Translations under genes and position numbers: made by a program
Shown: piece by piece, positions 8,850-18,045 of the stretch
How positions within the stretch are numbered: position 1 is the first letter of the stretch
How the letters are laid out: every line of letters begins with the position of its first letter
Notes under the pieces: generated by a model
Told to the model about the DNA's origin: nothing
Seen by the model: only the letters and a program-made list of their open reading frames with translations
The model's database searches: none
DNA from: MKUN01 sp964481425
GTDB lineage: Bacteria; Bacteroidota; Bacteroidia; Chitinophagales; Chitinophagaceae
NCBI GenBank assembly: GCA_964481425.1
Contig: CAYZTM010000015.1
Span: forward strand, 33,507 to 97,506
Direction: 5' to 3'
Length of the DNA stretch: 64,000 nucleotides

Positions 8850-10091
8850 ATGTTGGTAAAACGCGAGGCTGCTTTAGGTTTCATATTTGTCACATTGCTG
8901 GTCGATAGTATAGGCTTGGGCATAATCATTCCCATCATGCCCAAGCTGCTGCAAACGCTCGCTCATACCGATATCAGTACTGCAGCTAAGTATGGCGGCT
9001 GGCTCATGTTCGCTTATGCCATCATGCAGTTCGTTTTTGCGCCGGTGCTGGGTGGCCTTAGCGATCGCTATGGCAGGCGGCCTGTACTGCTTGTTTCTTT
9101 ATTAGGCTTAGGTATCGATTATCTATTCCTCGCCTGGGCCCCCACCATTGCATGGCTTTTCCTGGGCCGCATCATTGCGGGTATTTGCGGGGCCAGTTTT
9201 ACCACAGGCTCAGCCTATATAGCCGATGTAAGCACACCTGAAAAGCGGGCACAAAACTTCGGGATGATCGGCGCCGCTTTTGGTATAGGCTTTATTATTG
9301 GCCCGGTGATCGGCGGCCTGGCCAGTACATGGGGTTTGCGGGCACCCTTTATTGTAGCGGCAGCATTATCCTTACTCAATTTCGTTTACGGTCTCATTGT
9401 GTTGCCGGAATCGTTGTTAAAAGAGAACCGCCGTCCGTTCAACTGGCGACGTGCCAACCCGGTGGGTTCATTGATGCACCTAAGGCGCTACCCGGCCATA
9501 TCGGGGCTCATCATGTCTGTGCTTTTTGTGTACCTCGCAGCATTTGCGGTGCAGTCCACATGGACATTTTATACCATTCAGAAATTCAACTGGAGCGAGA
9601 AGATGGTCGGCTATTCATTGGGGGTGGTTGGCATCATGATAGCATTGGTTCAGGGTGGCCTTATCCGGAAGATAATCCCCGCGCTTGGTCAGAAGAATTC
9701 TGTGTATGCAGGCCTGTCTTTCTATACGCTTGGTTTTGTGCTCTTTGCTTTTGCCTCTCAAAGCTGGATGATGTTCCTGTTCCTGGTGCCTTATTGTCTT
9801 GGCGGCATCGCAGGGCCTGCATTGCAGGGTATCATGTCCAACTCCGTACCTGCTAACGAACAGGGCGAACTGCAGGGTGCGCTTACTAGCCTCATGAGTG
9901 TTACTTCCATCATCGGCCCGCCCATGATGACCAATATCTTTTCTTATTTTACCGCTAAGGATGCGCCGGTTCATTTTTCAGGCGCGGCATTTCTCCTGGG
10001 TGGTATTCTTACCATTGTCAGCATATTATTTTCTATACCTTCATTGAAAGTCTATCACGCAAGCACTGTACAGAAAGGGAATGATACTTAA
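8850..10091 (+). CDS. MFS drug-efflux-type transporter (TCR/Tet-like)
   Basis: A 413-residue inner-membrane protein with 12 predicted helices. Motif A between helices 2 and 3 is GGLSDRYGRRPVLL, and the antiporter-like segment GMIGAAFGIGFIIGPVIGG is in helix 5. Both fit the TetA-like drug:proton antiporter group. The N-terminus (VDSIGLGIIIPIMPKLL) is also typical of that group. Specificity for tetracycline is not implied, since most environmental members are untested. Its end lies 10 bases before the most likely recQ start, so the two genes are probably co-transcribed. Confidence 0.85.
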   Translation: MLVKREAALGFIFVTLLVDSIGLGIIIPIMPKLLQTLAHTDISTAAKYGGWLMFAYAIMQFVFAPVLGGLSDRYGRRPVLLVSLLGLGIDYLFLAWAPTIAWLFLGRIIAGICGASFTTGSAYIADVSTPEKRAQNFGMIGAAFGIGFIIGPVIGGLASTWGLRAPFIVAAALSLLNFVYGLIVLPESLLKENRRPFNWRRANPVGSLMHLRRYPAISGLIMSVLFVYLAAFAVQSTWTFYTIQKFNWSEKMVGYSLGVVGIMIALVQGGLIRKIIPALGQKNSVYAGLSFYTLGFVLFAFASQSWMMFLFLVPYCLGGIAGPALQGIMSNSVPANEQGELQGALTSLMSVTSIIGPPMMTNIFSYFTAKDAPVHFSGAAFLLGGILTIVSILFSIPSLKVYHASTVQKGNDT

Positions 10092-10101
10092 GAATAAATC
10101 T

Positions 10102-12270
10102 ATGGTTATGAAGAACAAAATGTTAGACGTATTAAAGCACAATTTTGGTTATGACAGTTTTCGTTTAGAGCAGGAAAACATTATTACTTCGGTACTGGAG
10201 GGCAGGGATGTGCTGGCCATTATGCCGACAGGGGGTGGTAAATCCATATGCTACCAGTTGCCTGCCCTGGTGCTACAGGGTATTACGGTAGTGATATCGC
10301 CACTTATAGCCCTGATGAAAGACCAGGTGGACGCATTGCAGGCTAATGGTATCAATGCAGCGTTCATCAATTCCACCCAGTCGGCTGATGAACAGCAAAG
10401 GGTAATGCAACAGGCCCGTAATGGCAGTCTCAAATTATTATACCTGGCCCCTGAACGGCTGAACGGCAACAGCAGCCAATATTTTCTTCAATTTCTTAAA
10501 GAACTGAAGCCTGCACTTTTTGCGATAGACGAGGCGCACTGTATATCTTCATGGGGTCATGATTTCAGGCCTGAGTATTTACAGCTGGCTATCCTTAAAA
10601 GGCAGTTCCCCGGTATCCCGGTAATTGCATTGACAGCAAGTGCCGATAAGCTCACACAGCAAGATATACTTGAAAAGCTTGAATTAACACAACCTGAAGT
10701 TTACATTTCCAGCTTCAATCGCCCCAATATTTATTATTACATAGAGCCCAAACGCAACGCTTTCGGGCATATAGCGGAATACTTGCGCAAGCACCCGGAC
10801 GATAGCGGTATCATCTATGCGCTGTCACGCGCTTCTACAGAAGGGATAGCTTCCCGCCTTCGAGAGATGGGTATTGCCGCTATGCACTACCATGCAGGTA
10901 TGGATAGCGCGGAAAGAAGTAGGGTACAGGAACATTTTCAGCGCGATGAGATAAAAGTGATCGTGGCAACGATAGCCTTTGGTATGGGTATCGATAAATC
11001 GAATGTACGTTTCGTAATGCATCACGATGTACCTAAGAACATAGAAGGCTACTACCAGGAGACGGGTAGGGCAGGCCGTGACGGCCTGCGTAGTGATGCG
11101 ATACTTTTTTATTCAGCCGGGGACATCATAAAGCTGAAGAAGTTCATAGAGATAGAGAATAACCCGCAGCAAACGGCCATAGCGGAAAAGAAGCTGCGCC
11201 AGATGCAGGATTTCTGTGAACACGAGGGCTGCAGGCGTCAATACCTGCTGCAGTACTTTGGAGAGTCTGCCCCCGCTTATTGTGGCTCCTGCGATTTCTG
11301 TATGAGCGAGCTGGAAGAAAAGGACGCTACGCTCGATGCACAAAAGTTATTATCTGCTATTTCGAGAACGGGCGAGCGCTATGGCGCTGGTTATATCATT
11401 GACTTCCTGCGCGGCTCTGCCAGTGAAAAGATTAACTCGGCCCATAAAGAGTTGAAGACCTACGGCATAGGTAAACATCTGAAAAAAGAGGAATGGCAAT
11501 GGATGATAAAGCAACTGTTGGGTCAGGGCTTTCTTTCAAAGACGGAGGACATTTATGCAGTACTAAAGCTAAACGATAAAAGCTGGACCATACTGAAGGG
11601 TGAGCAGGAAATGAAGCTGGTAATGAAGAAGGCCAAGGCCCAGGCAGTGCCTGATGAAGAACTGAGTTATGAAAAGGGACTGCTGAAGATTTTAAGAGGA
11701 GTCCGCCTGGAGTATGCGGACCGGGAACAAGTACCGGCTTACCATATAGTGGCCGACAACTCGCTTATAGAACTGGCAACTTACCTGCCACAAACTTTTG
11801 ATGAGTTGAAGCAAATATCAGGCTTTGGTGATTATAAGGTAGGTAAGTACGGTAGCGGTTTCATGAATGCCATCAAGACCTATTGCGGGGAGCATAACCT
11901 GAATTCACAGATGCATTTCAGGAAGCCCAAACGTGAGCGTAAAGAAAAGGTTGAAAAGCAACATGCCAGCAACACGCAAATGATCTCCCTGAAAATGTTT
12001 AAGACAGGTCTGCCCCTCGATGAGATCGCAGAGCAAAGGAACATGACCATTTCCACTATTGAGGGCCACCTCTCTTATTTCATTGGCAGTGGTGAGTTGA
12101 ATATTTCGCAGTTCATGCCGAGAGATAAGACCGAAAAAATTATGGGTGCCATAAAGCAAAGTGGCCAGCTGCATGCTATAAAGCCCATAAAAGACCTGTT
12201 GCCTGATGAAATAAGTTATGGGGAGATAAAGATGGCGATGGAACATTATAAGCGAATGCAAATGAGTTAA
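10102..12270 (+). CDS. recQ: ATP-dependent DNA helicase RecQ
   Basis: A 3'-5' superfamily-2 helicase for recombination and fork repair. Walker A is in IMPTGGGKSICYQ, the DEAH box in AIDEAHCISSWGHDFRPEY, motif VI is ETGRAGRDG, and a zinc-binding segment has cysteines in EGCRRQ and CGSCDFC. An HRDC domain follows (ADNSLIELATYLPQTF...). The last ~120 residues hold an extra helix-turn-helix region (LDEIAEQRNMTISTIEGHL), as in the longer Bacteroidota/Firmicutes RecQ forms. Several in-frame ATGs exist (10081, 10102, 10108, 10120). The first would overlap the MFS gene by 11 bases. It ends in a palindromic terminator shared with the convergent gene. Confidence 0.95.
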   Translation: MVMKNKMLDVLKHNFGYDSFRLEQENIITSVLEGRDVLAIMPTGGGKSICYQLPALVLQGITVVISPLIALMKDQVDALQANGINAAFINSTQSADEQQRVMQQARNGSLKLLYLAPERLNGNSSQYFLQFLKELKPALFAIDEAHCISSWGHDFRPEYLQLAILKRQFPGIPVIALTASADKLTQQDILEKLELTQPEVYISSFNRPNIYYYIEPKRNAFGHIAEYLRKHPDDSGIIYALSRASTEGIASRLREMGIAAMHYHAGMDSAERSRVQEHFQRDEIKVIVATIAFGMGIDKSNVRFVMHHDVPKNIEGYYQETGRAGRDGLRSDAILFYSAGDIIKLKKFIEIENNPQQTAIAEKKLRQMQDFCEHEGCRRQYLLQYFGESAPAYCGSCDFCMSELEEKDATLDAQKLLSAISRTGERYGAGYIIDFLRGSASEKINSAHKELKTYGIGKHLKKEEWQWMIKQLLGQGFLSKTEDIYAVLKLNDKSWTILKGEQEMKLVMKKAKAQAVPDEELSYEKGLLKILRGVRLEYADREQVPAYHIVADNSLIELATYLPQTFDELKQISGFGDYKVGKYGSGFMNAIKTYCGEHNLNSQMHFRKPKRERKEKVEKQHASNTQMISLKMFKTGLPLDEIAEQRNMTISTIEGHLSYFIGSGELNISQFMPRDKTEKIMGAIKQSGQLHAIKPIKDLLPDEISYGEIKMAMEHYKRMQMS

Positions 12271-12272
12271 GA

Positions 12273-12300
12273 AAAAAGGTTAGCGATCGCTAACCTTTTT
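12273..12300. terminator. Perfect palindromic bidirectional terminator after recQ
   Basis: A 28-base perfect palindrome, AAAAAGGTTAGCG paired with CGCTAACCTTTTT around a central AT, sits two bases after the recQ stop. It has T-runs in both directions. The right arm contains the last codons and TAG stop of the convergent 12290 gene, so the same bases end both transcripts and also encode protein. Confidence 0.85.
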
Positions 12301-13435
12301 CGTTTTGGAGGATGATCATCTGCAACTGTACAAGATCGCTTAATGCATTATAAACCTTGTATGAGTTGCTATTTTCTTTAAAGTCAAGAATGTTTGAAGT
12401 GACCGGCAATTGCAGTCGTCCGTTGGCAGCCAGCATATTGTTGTATTTCGCTGATACGGTAGCGAGTTCTTTTAATTTGCTGTATGCTACCGGCGAGTGA
12501 TTAAAATAATCCATAGCTGAATGGTCGCCGATCAGGATATTTCTTTGTTCGAAATCGCTACCGATCGTTTCATATCCGGTTTCACTTTTCAGGAGAAATG
12601 ATTTTAGTTCATTGCAGAGTGCATATAGATCTTTGGATAGGTCCGTTTGCATTCCCTGGCTATTGCCGGTGTACATTCGCGCCTCTTCGTTTTTCAGTAT
12701 CAGCTCGCTGCGCAGGTAGTTTTGTGTGATGCGTGTATCCATTATCCGTGCCGCGCGTGGTGTCATTACCAAAGTGAAATACAATCCGCATCCCATAACA
12801 ACAAATACGGATGACACAATAGTGTTGATTCGGCTGGCAGGATTGCGTATACCGGAAAGGAAGTAAACGGGGAGGAACAGCAGGAGCAATATAGCCAAAG
12901 ATAAACTGCCCAGGATATTTGCTCCCGGCCAGTGTTGCACTTTGAATAGTGTTGAGAATGCCAGTGCTGCACCGAATACAGAGCCAATGGTCCAGAGCCA
13001 TTTATCGGCGGCACCCTGCTTTTCCCTGATCTTGAAAATGCAAACGAAAGGGATAAATATCATAGTCGCGATACCTATACCCAGGGTAATGAGTACTGCT
13101 GCACCGGGCATGTGGGCATATTTCAGGATGATGCCTGCAGTGAGCATGAATGTTGATAATGCGCCTGTTATTGAAATAGCACGTTTCATACCTATCTGTT
13201 TATTTAAGGTTAACAATGTGATCAATTCTGTTTCTATGTCATACATGCCGTCGGGTGTAATGGATCGGTATGCTTCTTCATAAGCACTTTCGAAATCTGC
13301 TCCCTCGCTCATTTTTTCTTCCACAAAACAGCAAAAATGGTCAAGCAGGTCGTTTTGAAGACCCCTGTCGCTTAGCCCGCTTCGCAGTATGCGTCGTTCT
13401 ATCGTTTCCACTTCTTTATCACTAAGCCTGTACAT
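12290..13435 (-). CDS. PadR-linked multi-span membrane protein of unknown function
   Basis: A 381-residue protein. The N-terminal ~80 residues are soluble, acidic and helical (LSDKEVETIERRIL ... LLDHFCCFVEEKM), like the short prefix domains seen on membrane proteins beside PadR regulators. About five membrane spans follow at residues 85-235, then a ~140-residue extracytoplasmic or cytoplasmic helical tail. Its start overlaps the PadR gene by 14 bases, so the two are translationally coupled. The PadR protein probably controls this operon. The C-terminal coding bases double as a terminator. No enzyme motif was seen. Confidence 0.7.
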   Translation of the reverse strand: MYRLSDKEVETIERRILRSGLSDRGLQNDLLDHFCCFVEEKMSEGADFESAYEEAYRSITPDGMYDIETELITLLTLNKQIGMKRAISITGALSTFMLTAGIILKYAHMPGAAVLITLGIGIATMIFIPFVCIFKIREKQGAADKWLWTIGSVFGAALAFSTLFKVQHWPGANILGSLSLAILLLLFLPVYFLSGIRNPASRINTIVSSVFVVMGCGLYFTLVMTPRAARIMDTRITQNYLRSELILKNEEARMYTGNSQGMQTDLSKDLYALCNELKSFLLKSETGYETIGSDFEQRNILIGDHSAMDYFNHSPVAYSKLKELATVSAKYNNMLAANGRLQLPVTSNILDFKENSNSYKVYNALSDLVQLQMIILQNEKG

Positions 13436-13787
13436 AAGCTGTCTTTGGATTGGTGGTTACAAGATTATGTATGGTCTTCAGGAAGCTCAGCAGTTCTTCT
13501 ACAGATGCTTTTGCTGCATTCTTGCCCGGGTGTGTGAGTTTGTAATATTTACGTACCCTCTTGCCTATATATACTTCTTCAGAGCTGATCAGGCCATCTG
13601 CTTCCAACTTATGCAGGGCAGGGTAGAGTGAGCCCTCTTTTATCAATATTTTTCCTTCCGACATACCTTTTACCATCTGGGTTATCTCATAACCATACAG
13701 CCTGTCATGTTCGTTGAGTAATCTCAGGATTATTGTCCCCAGTGTCCCTTTTAAAAGCTCTTTTTGATTCATCGTGTTTTGTTGCAT
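13422..13787 (-). CDS. PadR-family transcriptional regulator
   Basis: A 121-residue winged-helix repressor with the PadR core: TLGTIILRLLNE, LYGYEITQMV, then KEGSLYPALHKLEADGLI (recognition helix and wing) and RVRKYYKLT. The C-terminal helix for dimerisation is short, as in PadR subfamily 2. It overlaps the downstream membrane-protein gene by 14 bases. In characterised pairs of this kind the regulator represses its own operon, and that is inferred here. An alternative start is the second methionine at 13772. Confidence 0.88.
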   Translation of the reverse strand: MQQNTMNQKELLKGTLGTIILRLLNEHDRLYGYEITQMVKGMSEGKILIKEGSLYPALHKLEADGLISSEEVYIGKRVRKYYKLTHPGKNAAKASVEELLSFLKTIHNLVTTNPKTAYVQA

Positions 13788-13836
13788 CTATTTTCAATGC
13801 ATCACAAATCTATGTATTAATTTTGACACTTCCAAA

Positions 13837-13873
13837 ATAATAAGGGCCGTCTTTTTAAAACGGCCCTTATTAT
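13837..13873 (-). terminator. Rho-independent terminator of the aldehyde dehydrogenase gene
   Basis: A 14-base-pair stem (ATAATAAGGGCCGT paired with ACGGCCCTTATTAT) around a 9-base loop lies 16 bases beyond the stop of the 13890 gene. The palindrome is G+C-rich in its core and A/T-rich at its foot, as expected of an intrinsic terminator. Confidence 0.75.
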
Positions 13874-13889
13874 CAGAAAAGTATGCTTG

Positions 13890-15422
13890 CTATATATGGA
13901 ACTTGATCCCCTGCGCCAGTGGCAATTGGTCGCTCCAGTTGATGGTGTTGGTTTGGCGACGCATATAAGCTTTCCATGCGTCTGATCCGCTTTCGCGGCC
14001 GCCGCCTGTTTCTTTCTCACCGCCAAAAGCACCGCCTATCTCAGCCCCGCTGGTACCTATGTTCACATTGGCTATACCGCAGTCGCTGCCGGCATGTGAC
14101 AGGAATGCTTCGGCCTCGCGCATGTTCAGTGTCATGATGGACGAAGACAAGCCCTGCGGTACTCCGTTCTGCATGGTAATGGCTTCGTCTATAGTTTTGT
14201 ACTTCATAATGTACAGTATGGGTGCAAAGGTCTCGTGCTGTACAATGGCCATTTCGTTCTTCACTTCATAAATGCAAGGCTTTACGTAGCAGCCGCTTTC
14301 ATAGCCTTTGCCTTCCAGTAAGCCGCCTGCGACTACTGCTTTGCCGCCTTCCCTTTTGAGTGCAGCCAAAGCATCCAGGTAGTTTTTAACAGCGTCTTTG
14401 TCGATAAGCGGTCCTACATGGCTGAGTTCGCTCAAGGGGTCACCAATAACGAGCTGCTTATAAGCGGCTACGAGTTTCTTTTTGAAGGCATCATAGATCT
14501 TTTCGTGTATGATGAGCCTGCGCGTGGTGGTGCAGCGTTGACCGCCAGTGCCTACAGCTCCGAACACTGCTGCACGCATAGCTATGTCCAGGTCTGCATT
14601 TTCGGTAATGATGATAGCGTTGTTGCCACCCAGCTCCAACAGAGCGCGGCCTAAACGTGCGCCTACTGCTGCACCTACTGCCTTGCCCATACGTGTTGAA
14701 CCGGTAGCAGATACCAGCGGGATGCGTGTATCATTACTCATCCATTCACCGGTATCACGGCCACCCACGATAAGCCCGCAAACACCTTCGGGTACTTTAT
14801 TGGCTTTGAATACATTAGCAACTATATTCTGGCAGGCAATAGCCGTAAGCGGTGTTTTCTCCGATGGCTTCCATACGCAGGTATTGCCGCATACCCATGC
14901 AATGAAGCTGTTCCAGCTCCATACCGCAACCGGGAAGTTGAAAGCGCTGATGATGCCTACAACACCCAGCGGGTGCCATTGTTCATACATCCTGTGGCGC
15001 GGCCGTTCGCTATGCATGGTAAGGCCATACAACTGGCGCGACAGTCCCACGGCGAAGTCGGCTATGTCTATCATCTCCTGCACCTCGCCATAACCTTCCT
15101 GCAGGCTCTTACCCATTTCATAAGATACCAGTTGTCCCAGGGGCTCTTTGTACTTACGCAATGCCTCACCTATCTGGCGCACGATCTCGCCACGCTTTGG
15201 TGCAGGCCACATACGCCATTCCGCAAAGGCTTCCTGTGCCTTGTCCACAACCGTATTATAAGCTTTCCGGTTCACGCCGGTTACCGAGGCTATCTTTTTG
15301 CCATCCACCGGCGAATAGCAATCTATGCTATCGCCTCCCGGTTTTATCCATTTTACGCCGGTAGCTGCGCCATCGTTCTTTTTATCAATACCTAATTGTT
15401 TCAGGACTTTATCCAGTTTCAT
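13890..15422 (-). CDS. ALDH7-type aldehyde dehydrogenase (piperidine-6-carboxylate / aminoadipate-semialdehyde type)
   Basis: NAD(P)-dependent dehydrogenase of 510 residues. The proton-abstracting glutamate is in LELGGNNA, the nucleophilic cysteine in GGQRCTTTRRL, and the nucleotide-binding glycine in ATGSTRMGKAVG. The sequence around the cysteine (CTTTRR) and the C-terminal GGAFGGEKETGGGRESGSD are typical of the ALDH7 (antiquitin/AmaB) group, which oxidises alpha-aminoadipate semialdehyde in lysine breakdown. That substrate is inferred from the subfamily. It is a single-gene unit with its own terminator. Confidence 0.88.
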   Translation of the reverse strand: MKLDKVLKQLGIDKKNDGAATGVKWIKPGGDSIDCYSPVDGKKIASVTGVNRKAYNTVVDKAQEAFAEWRMWPAPKRGEIVRQIGEALRKYKEPLGQLVSYEMGKSLQEGYGEVQEMIDIADFAVGLSRQLYGLTMHSERPRHRMYEQWHPLGVVGIISAFNFPVAVWSWNSFIAWVCGNTCVWKPSEKTPLTAIACQNIVANVFKANKVPEGVCGLIVGGRDTGEWMSNDTRIPLVSATGSTRMGKAVGAAVGARLGRALLELGGNNAIIITENADLDIAMRAAVFGAVGTGGQRCTTTRRLIIHEKIYDAFKKKLVAAYKQLVIGDPLSELSHVGPLIDKDAVKNYLDALAALKREGGKAVVAGGLLEGKGYESGCYVKPCIYEVKNEMAIVQHETFAPILYIMKYKTIDEAITMQNGVPQGLSSSIMTLNMREAEAFLSHAGSDCGIANVNIGTSGAEIGGAFGGEKETGGGRESGSDAWKAYMRRQTNTINWSDQLPLAQGIKFHI

Positions 15423-15499
15423 ATAAGGAGTATGTTTTTTAGATTGAGTGCAAAATTACACTATTTAAAAGATGTGCCACGTTTTGGGCATCATGCGTT

Positions 15500-16036
15500 T
15501 TAAAAGGGAGATTTGAAATCGGTAAGGTCCGGGAACGATAGGTCCCTCGCAGAAATGATCGGACTTTCCACCCCCCAGTCAAAGCCAAAGCTGTTATACA
15601 ATATCCCCGTGTCATGCTCCCGGCTGTATTCCGATGATACGAGGTAGTAGGTGATGGCATCATCTGTCATGGCCTTGAAGCCGTGTGCAAAACCCTCGGG
15701 TATATAGTACGCAAGGTGGTTCTCTGCACTTAATTCATGACTGTAATATTGCCCGTAGGTCGCTGAGCCTTTGCGCAGGTCGATGATCACGTCCAGTATG
15801 GACCCCTGCGGGCAGAACACTATTTTGCTATGCTGGTGTGGTGGGGTCTGGAAGTGCATGCCGCGTATCACATCTTTTTTAGAGAGTGAGAAATAGCTTT
15901 CTTTCAATTCGAAATTTATCCCTGCCGCTTTCATTGAGCTTTCGTGAAACGACTTGGTAAAAAAGCCCCGTTCATCCTTCGCATGAGGAAGTGTGATGAG
16001 CATAGCTCCTGCAAGTGGTAGTGCTGTGAACTCCAT
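15500..16036 (-). CDS. dTDP-4-dehydrorhamnose 3,5-epimerase-like sugar epimerase
   Basis: A 178-residue RmlC-type cupin with catalytic-site segments RGMHFQTPPHQHSKIV and IPEGFAHGF. The start at 16036 makes a TAATG overlap with the rfbG stop, a sign of translational coupling. A longer frame from 16078 would add 14 residues inside rfbG and is less likely. Its position after glucose-1-phosphate cytidylyltransferase and CDP-glucose dehydratase suggests that it works on a CDP-4-keto-6-deoxy sugar rather than a dTDP sugar. That is inference from context. It is the last gene of the cassette. Confidence 0.85.
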   Translation of the reverse strand: MEFTALPLAGAMLITLPHAKDERGFFTKSFHESSMKAAGINFELKESYFSLSKKDVIRGMHFQTPPHQHSKIVFCPQGSILDVIIDLRKGSATYGQYYSHELSAENHLAYYIPEGFAHGFKAMTDDAITYYLVSSEYSREHDTGILYNSFGFDWGVESPIISARDLSFPDLTDFKSPF

Positions 16037-17130
16037 TACGAAAGCTCCCCGAAATATTGTTTTATCTGTTTCATGCACTTCTCATGGGCACCTTCTCCTT
16101 TATTGGCGTACCAGTCTGCTGTCCATTCTATAGCTGTCCGGGCATCCAGTTGGGGTATCCATCCCAGCATGCTTTTAGCTTTGTTGCTGTCCAGCAATAG
16201 CAATTTCGCCTCGTGGGGTGCATTTTCAATGCTTAAGTTCTCATACGCACCTGTGCCGAAGCGTTTGAGGAATATTTTGGTCAGCTCTTCCACGGTGAGC
16301 ATATCGCCTGCATTCGGCCCGAAGTTGAAAGTAGTGCTGTATTTTACCGGGTATTCCGTCATTTTTGCAGCCAACAGCAGGTAGGCGCTCAGGGGTTCCA
16401 GCACATGCTGCCATGGGCGTATGGATGCCGGGTTGCGTAAGCCTACGGTCTCACCAAACTCCAGTGCCCGCACGATGTCGGGTATGATACGGTCTTCCGA
16501 GTAGTCGCCCCCGCCGATCACATTACCGGCACGTACCGATGCTACTGCTTTTTTATGGTTGCTGTAAGCGCTGTGGTGAAAGAAGGAACGGCTATAGGAA
16601 GCGATAGCTATCTCTGCAGCGGCTTTGCTGGCAGAGTAGGGGTCGTGACCGCCAAGCTTATCATCTTCAGCAAAGGGAGTACCCCGTTCAGGGTTCTCAT
16701 ATACCTTGTCCGTAGTTATCATGATAGCCACGCAGGGCTCATGCAGGCTGCGCAACGCTTCCAATACATGCACTGTACCTTGTGTGTTGACCATAAAGGT
16801 ATCGCTTGGCTGGGCATAACTGCGGCGCACCAGTGATTGTGCCGCCAGGTGAAAAATGAAATGTGGCTCATAGCGCACTATCTCGCCCTGTAATTTATGC
16901 AGCTCCCTCAGGTCGCCGATAACCGAACTGTAGCAGCGCTTGTCGCCATATATCTGGTTATACAGGTCATTGGGTTTTTCGGGTGCAAGGGAGTATCCCT
17001 TTACATCGGCCCCCAGCCATTGCAGTATCTGCAACAGCCATGCGCCTTTAAAACCCGTGTGCCCGGTGAGGAATACACGTTTACCGTCAAATACCGAACG
17101 TAAATAATCGGCTGTTACCACTTTTTCCAT
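16036..17130 (-). CDS. rfbG: CDP-glucose 4,6-dehydratase
   Basis: Extended short-chain dehydrogenase of about 364 residues that converts CDP-glucose to CDP-4-keto-6-deoxyglucose, the entry step to CDP-dideoxy and branched sugars of O-antigen-like glycans. The NAD site is FLTGHTGFKGAWLL. The catalytic YxxxK is in DPYSASKAAAEIA, and TTDKVYEN is the RfbG-type segment that replaces the dTDP-glucose form. The start was placed at 17130 (MEKVVTADYL). The frame continues to 17148, which would deepen the overlap with rfbF from 16 to 34 bases. It is the middle gene of a three-gene overlapping cassette. Confidence 0.93.
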   Translation of the reverse strand: MEKVVTADYLRSVFDGKRVFLTGHTGFKGAWLLQILQWLGADVKGYSLAPEKPNDLYNQIYGDKRCYSSVIGDLRELHKLQGEIVRYEPHFIFHLAAQSLVRRSYAQPSDTFMVNTQGTVHVLEALRSLHEPCVAIMITTDKVYENPERGTPFAEDDKLGGHDPYSASKAAAEIAIASYSRSFFHHSAYSNHKKAVASVRAGNVIGGGDYSEDRIIPDIVRALEFGETVGLRNPASIRPWQHVLEPLSAYLLLAAKMTEYPVKYSTTFNFGPNAGDMLTVEELTKIFLKRFGTGAYENLSIENAPHEAKLLLLDSNKAKSMLGWIPQLDARTAIEWTADWYANKGEGAHEKCMKQIKQYFGELS

Positions 17131-17888
17131 AAGGGCTTGGTTTGCCATAAATGTTCCAGTTCTTCTTTATCGCGCAGGGTATCCATACATTTCCAGAAGC
17201 TATGGTGCCTGTAGGCGGCTATTTGCCTGTCTTTGGCCAGGTCATCCATCGGTTGGCGCTCCCACATTATATCATCGGCATCCTCGTGCAGGTATTGGGC
17301 TACTCCCGGCTCCAGTACAAAGAAGCCCCCGTTGATCCATGTGCCTGAATCCGCAGGTTTTTCTTCAAAGCTATCAATAGTGCCGTCATCTTCCATCTTT
17401 ATGACGCCGAATCGGCTGGTAGCCTGTATCGCTGTCATGCTGCATATCTTTCCGCTCTGCTTATGAAATTTCAGGAGATCGTCGATATTCACATCACAAA
17501 CACCGTCGCCATAGGTCAGCATAAAGGTCTCGTTGCCTACATAGGGCAGTACTCTTTTCAGCCTGCCTGCCGTCATGGTATCCAGCCCCGTATCTATCAG
17601 TGATACCTTAAAAGGCTCTGCATTATTGTTATGTATCTCCAGCGAATTGTTCGAGAGGTCCACGGTCACATCGGCATTGTGCAGGAAGTAGTTGGCAAAA
17701 TATTCCTTGATCATCCAGCCTTTATAGCCCAGGCAGATGATGAATTCGGTGTGTCCGTAAGCGGCATATATTTTCATGATATGCCACAGCATAGGCTTAC
17801 CACCTATTTCTATCATGGGTTTGGGCCTGAGTGTCGACTCTTCGGATATCCTTGTTCCGCGTCCACCTGCAAATATTACTACTTTCAT
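17115..17888 (-). CDS. rfbF: Glucose-1-phosphate cytidylyltransferase
   Basis: A 257-residue nucleotidyltransferase that makes CDP-glucose from glucose-1-phosphate and CTP. The signature FAGGRGTRISEESTLRPKPM is at residues 6-25, and PMIEIGGKPMLWHIM follows. The acidic metal site is in LTYGDGVCDVN. The ISEES insertion is characteristic of RfbF against dTDP-glucose synthases. It is first in the CDP-sugar operon, with a Bacteroidota -7 box 21 bases upstream. Confidence 0.95.
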   Translation of the reverse strand: MKVVIFAGGRGTRISEESTLRPKPMIEIGGKPMLWHIMKIYAAYGHTEFIICLGYKGWMIKEYFANYFLHNADVTVDLSNNSLEIHNNNAEPFKVSLIDTGLDTMTAGRLKRVLPYVGNETFMLTYGDGVCDVNIDDLLKFHKQSGKICSMTAIQATSRFGVIKMEDDGTIDSFEEKPADSGTWINGGFFVLEPGVAQYLHEDADDIMWERQPMDDLAKDRQIAAYRHHSFWKCMDTLRDKEELEHLWQTKPLWKKW

Positions 17889-17908
17889 TAATTACTATAG
17901 ATATGCTA

Positions 17909-17916
17909 CAAAAATA
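17909..17916 (-). promoter_or_regulatory. Putative -7 box of the CDP-sugar operon
   Basis: Read on the minus strand the bases are TATTTTTG, an exact match to TAnnTTTG, 20 bases before the rfbF start. No clear TTTG was found at the -33 position, so the call rests on one element. Confidence 0.4.
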
Positions 17917-18045
17917 ACAGGATTATTCAATTAGCCATTGGGCTTAAGAGATAATTAGCATTTGTATGGGGAAGATATCCACATTTTAAGTGCCTTGGCA
18001 TTCTTCAAACGATAGAAATGATAATATTGGGTTCAATTCAACCAT

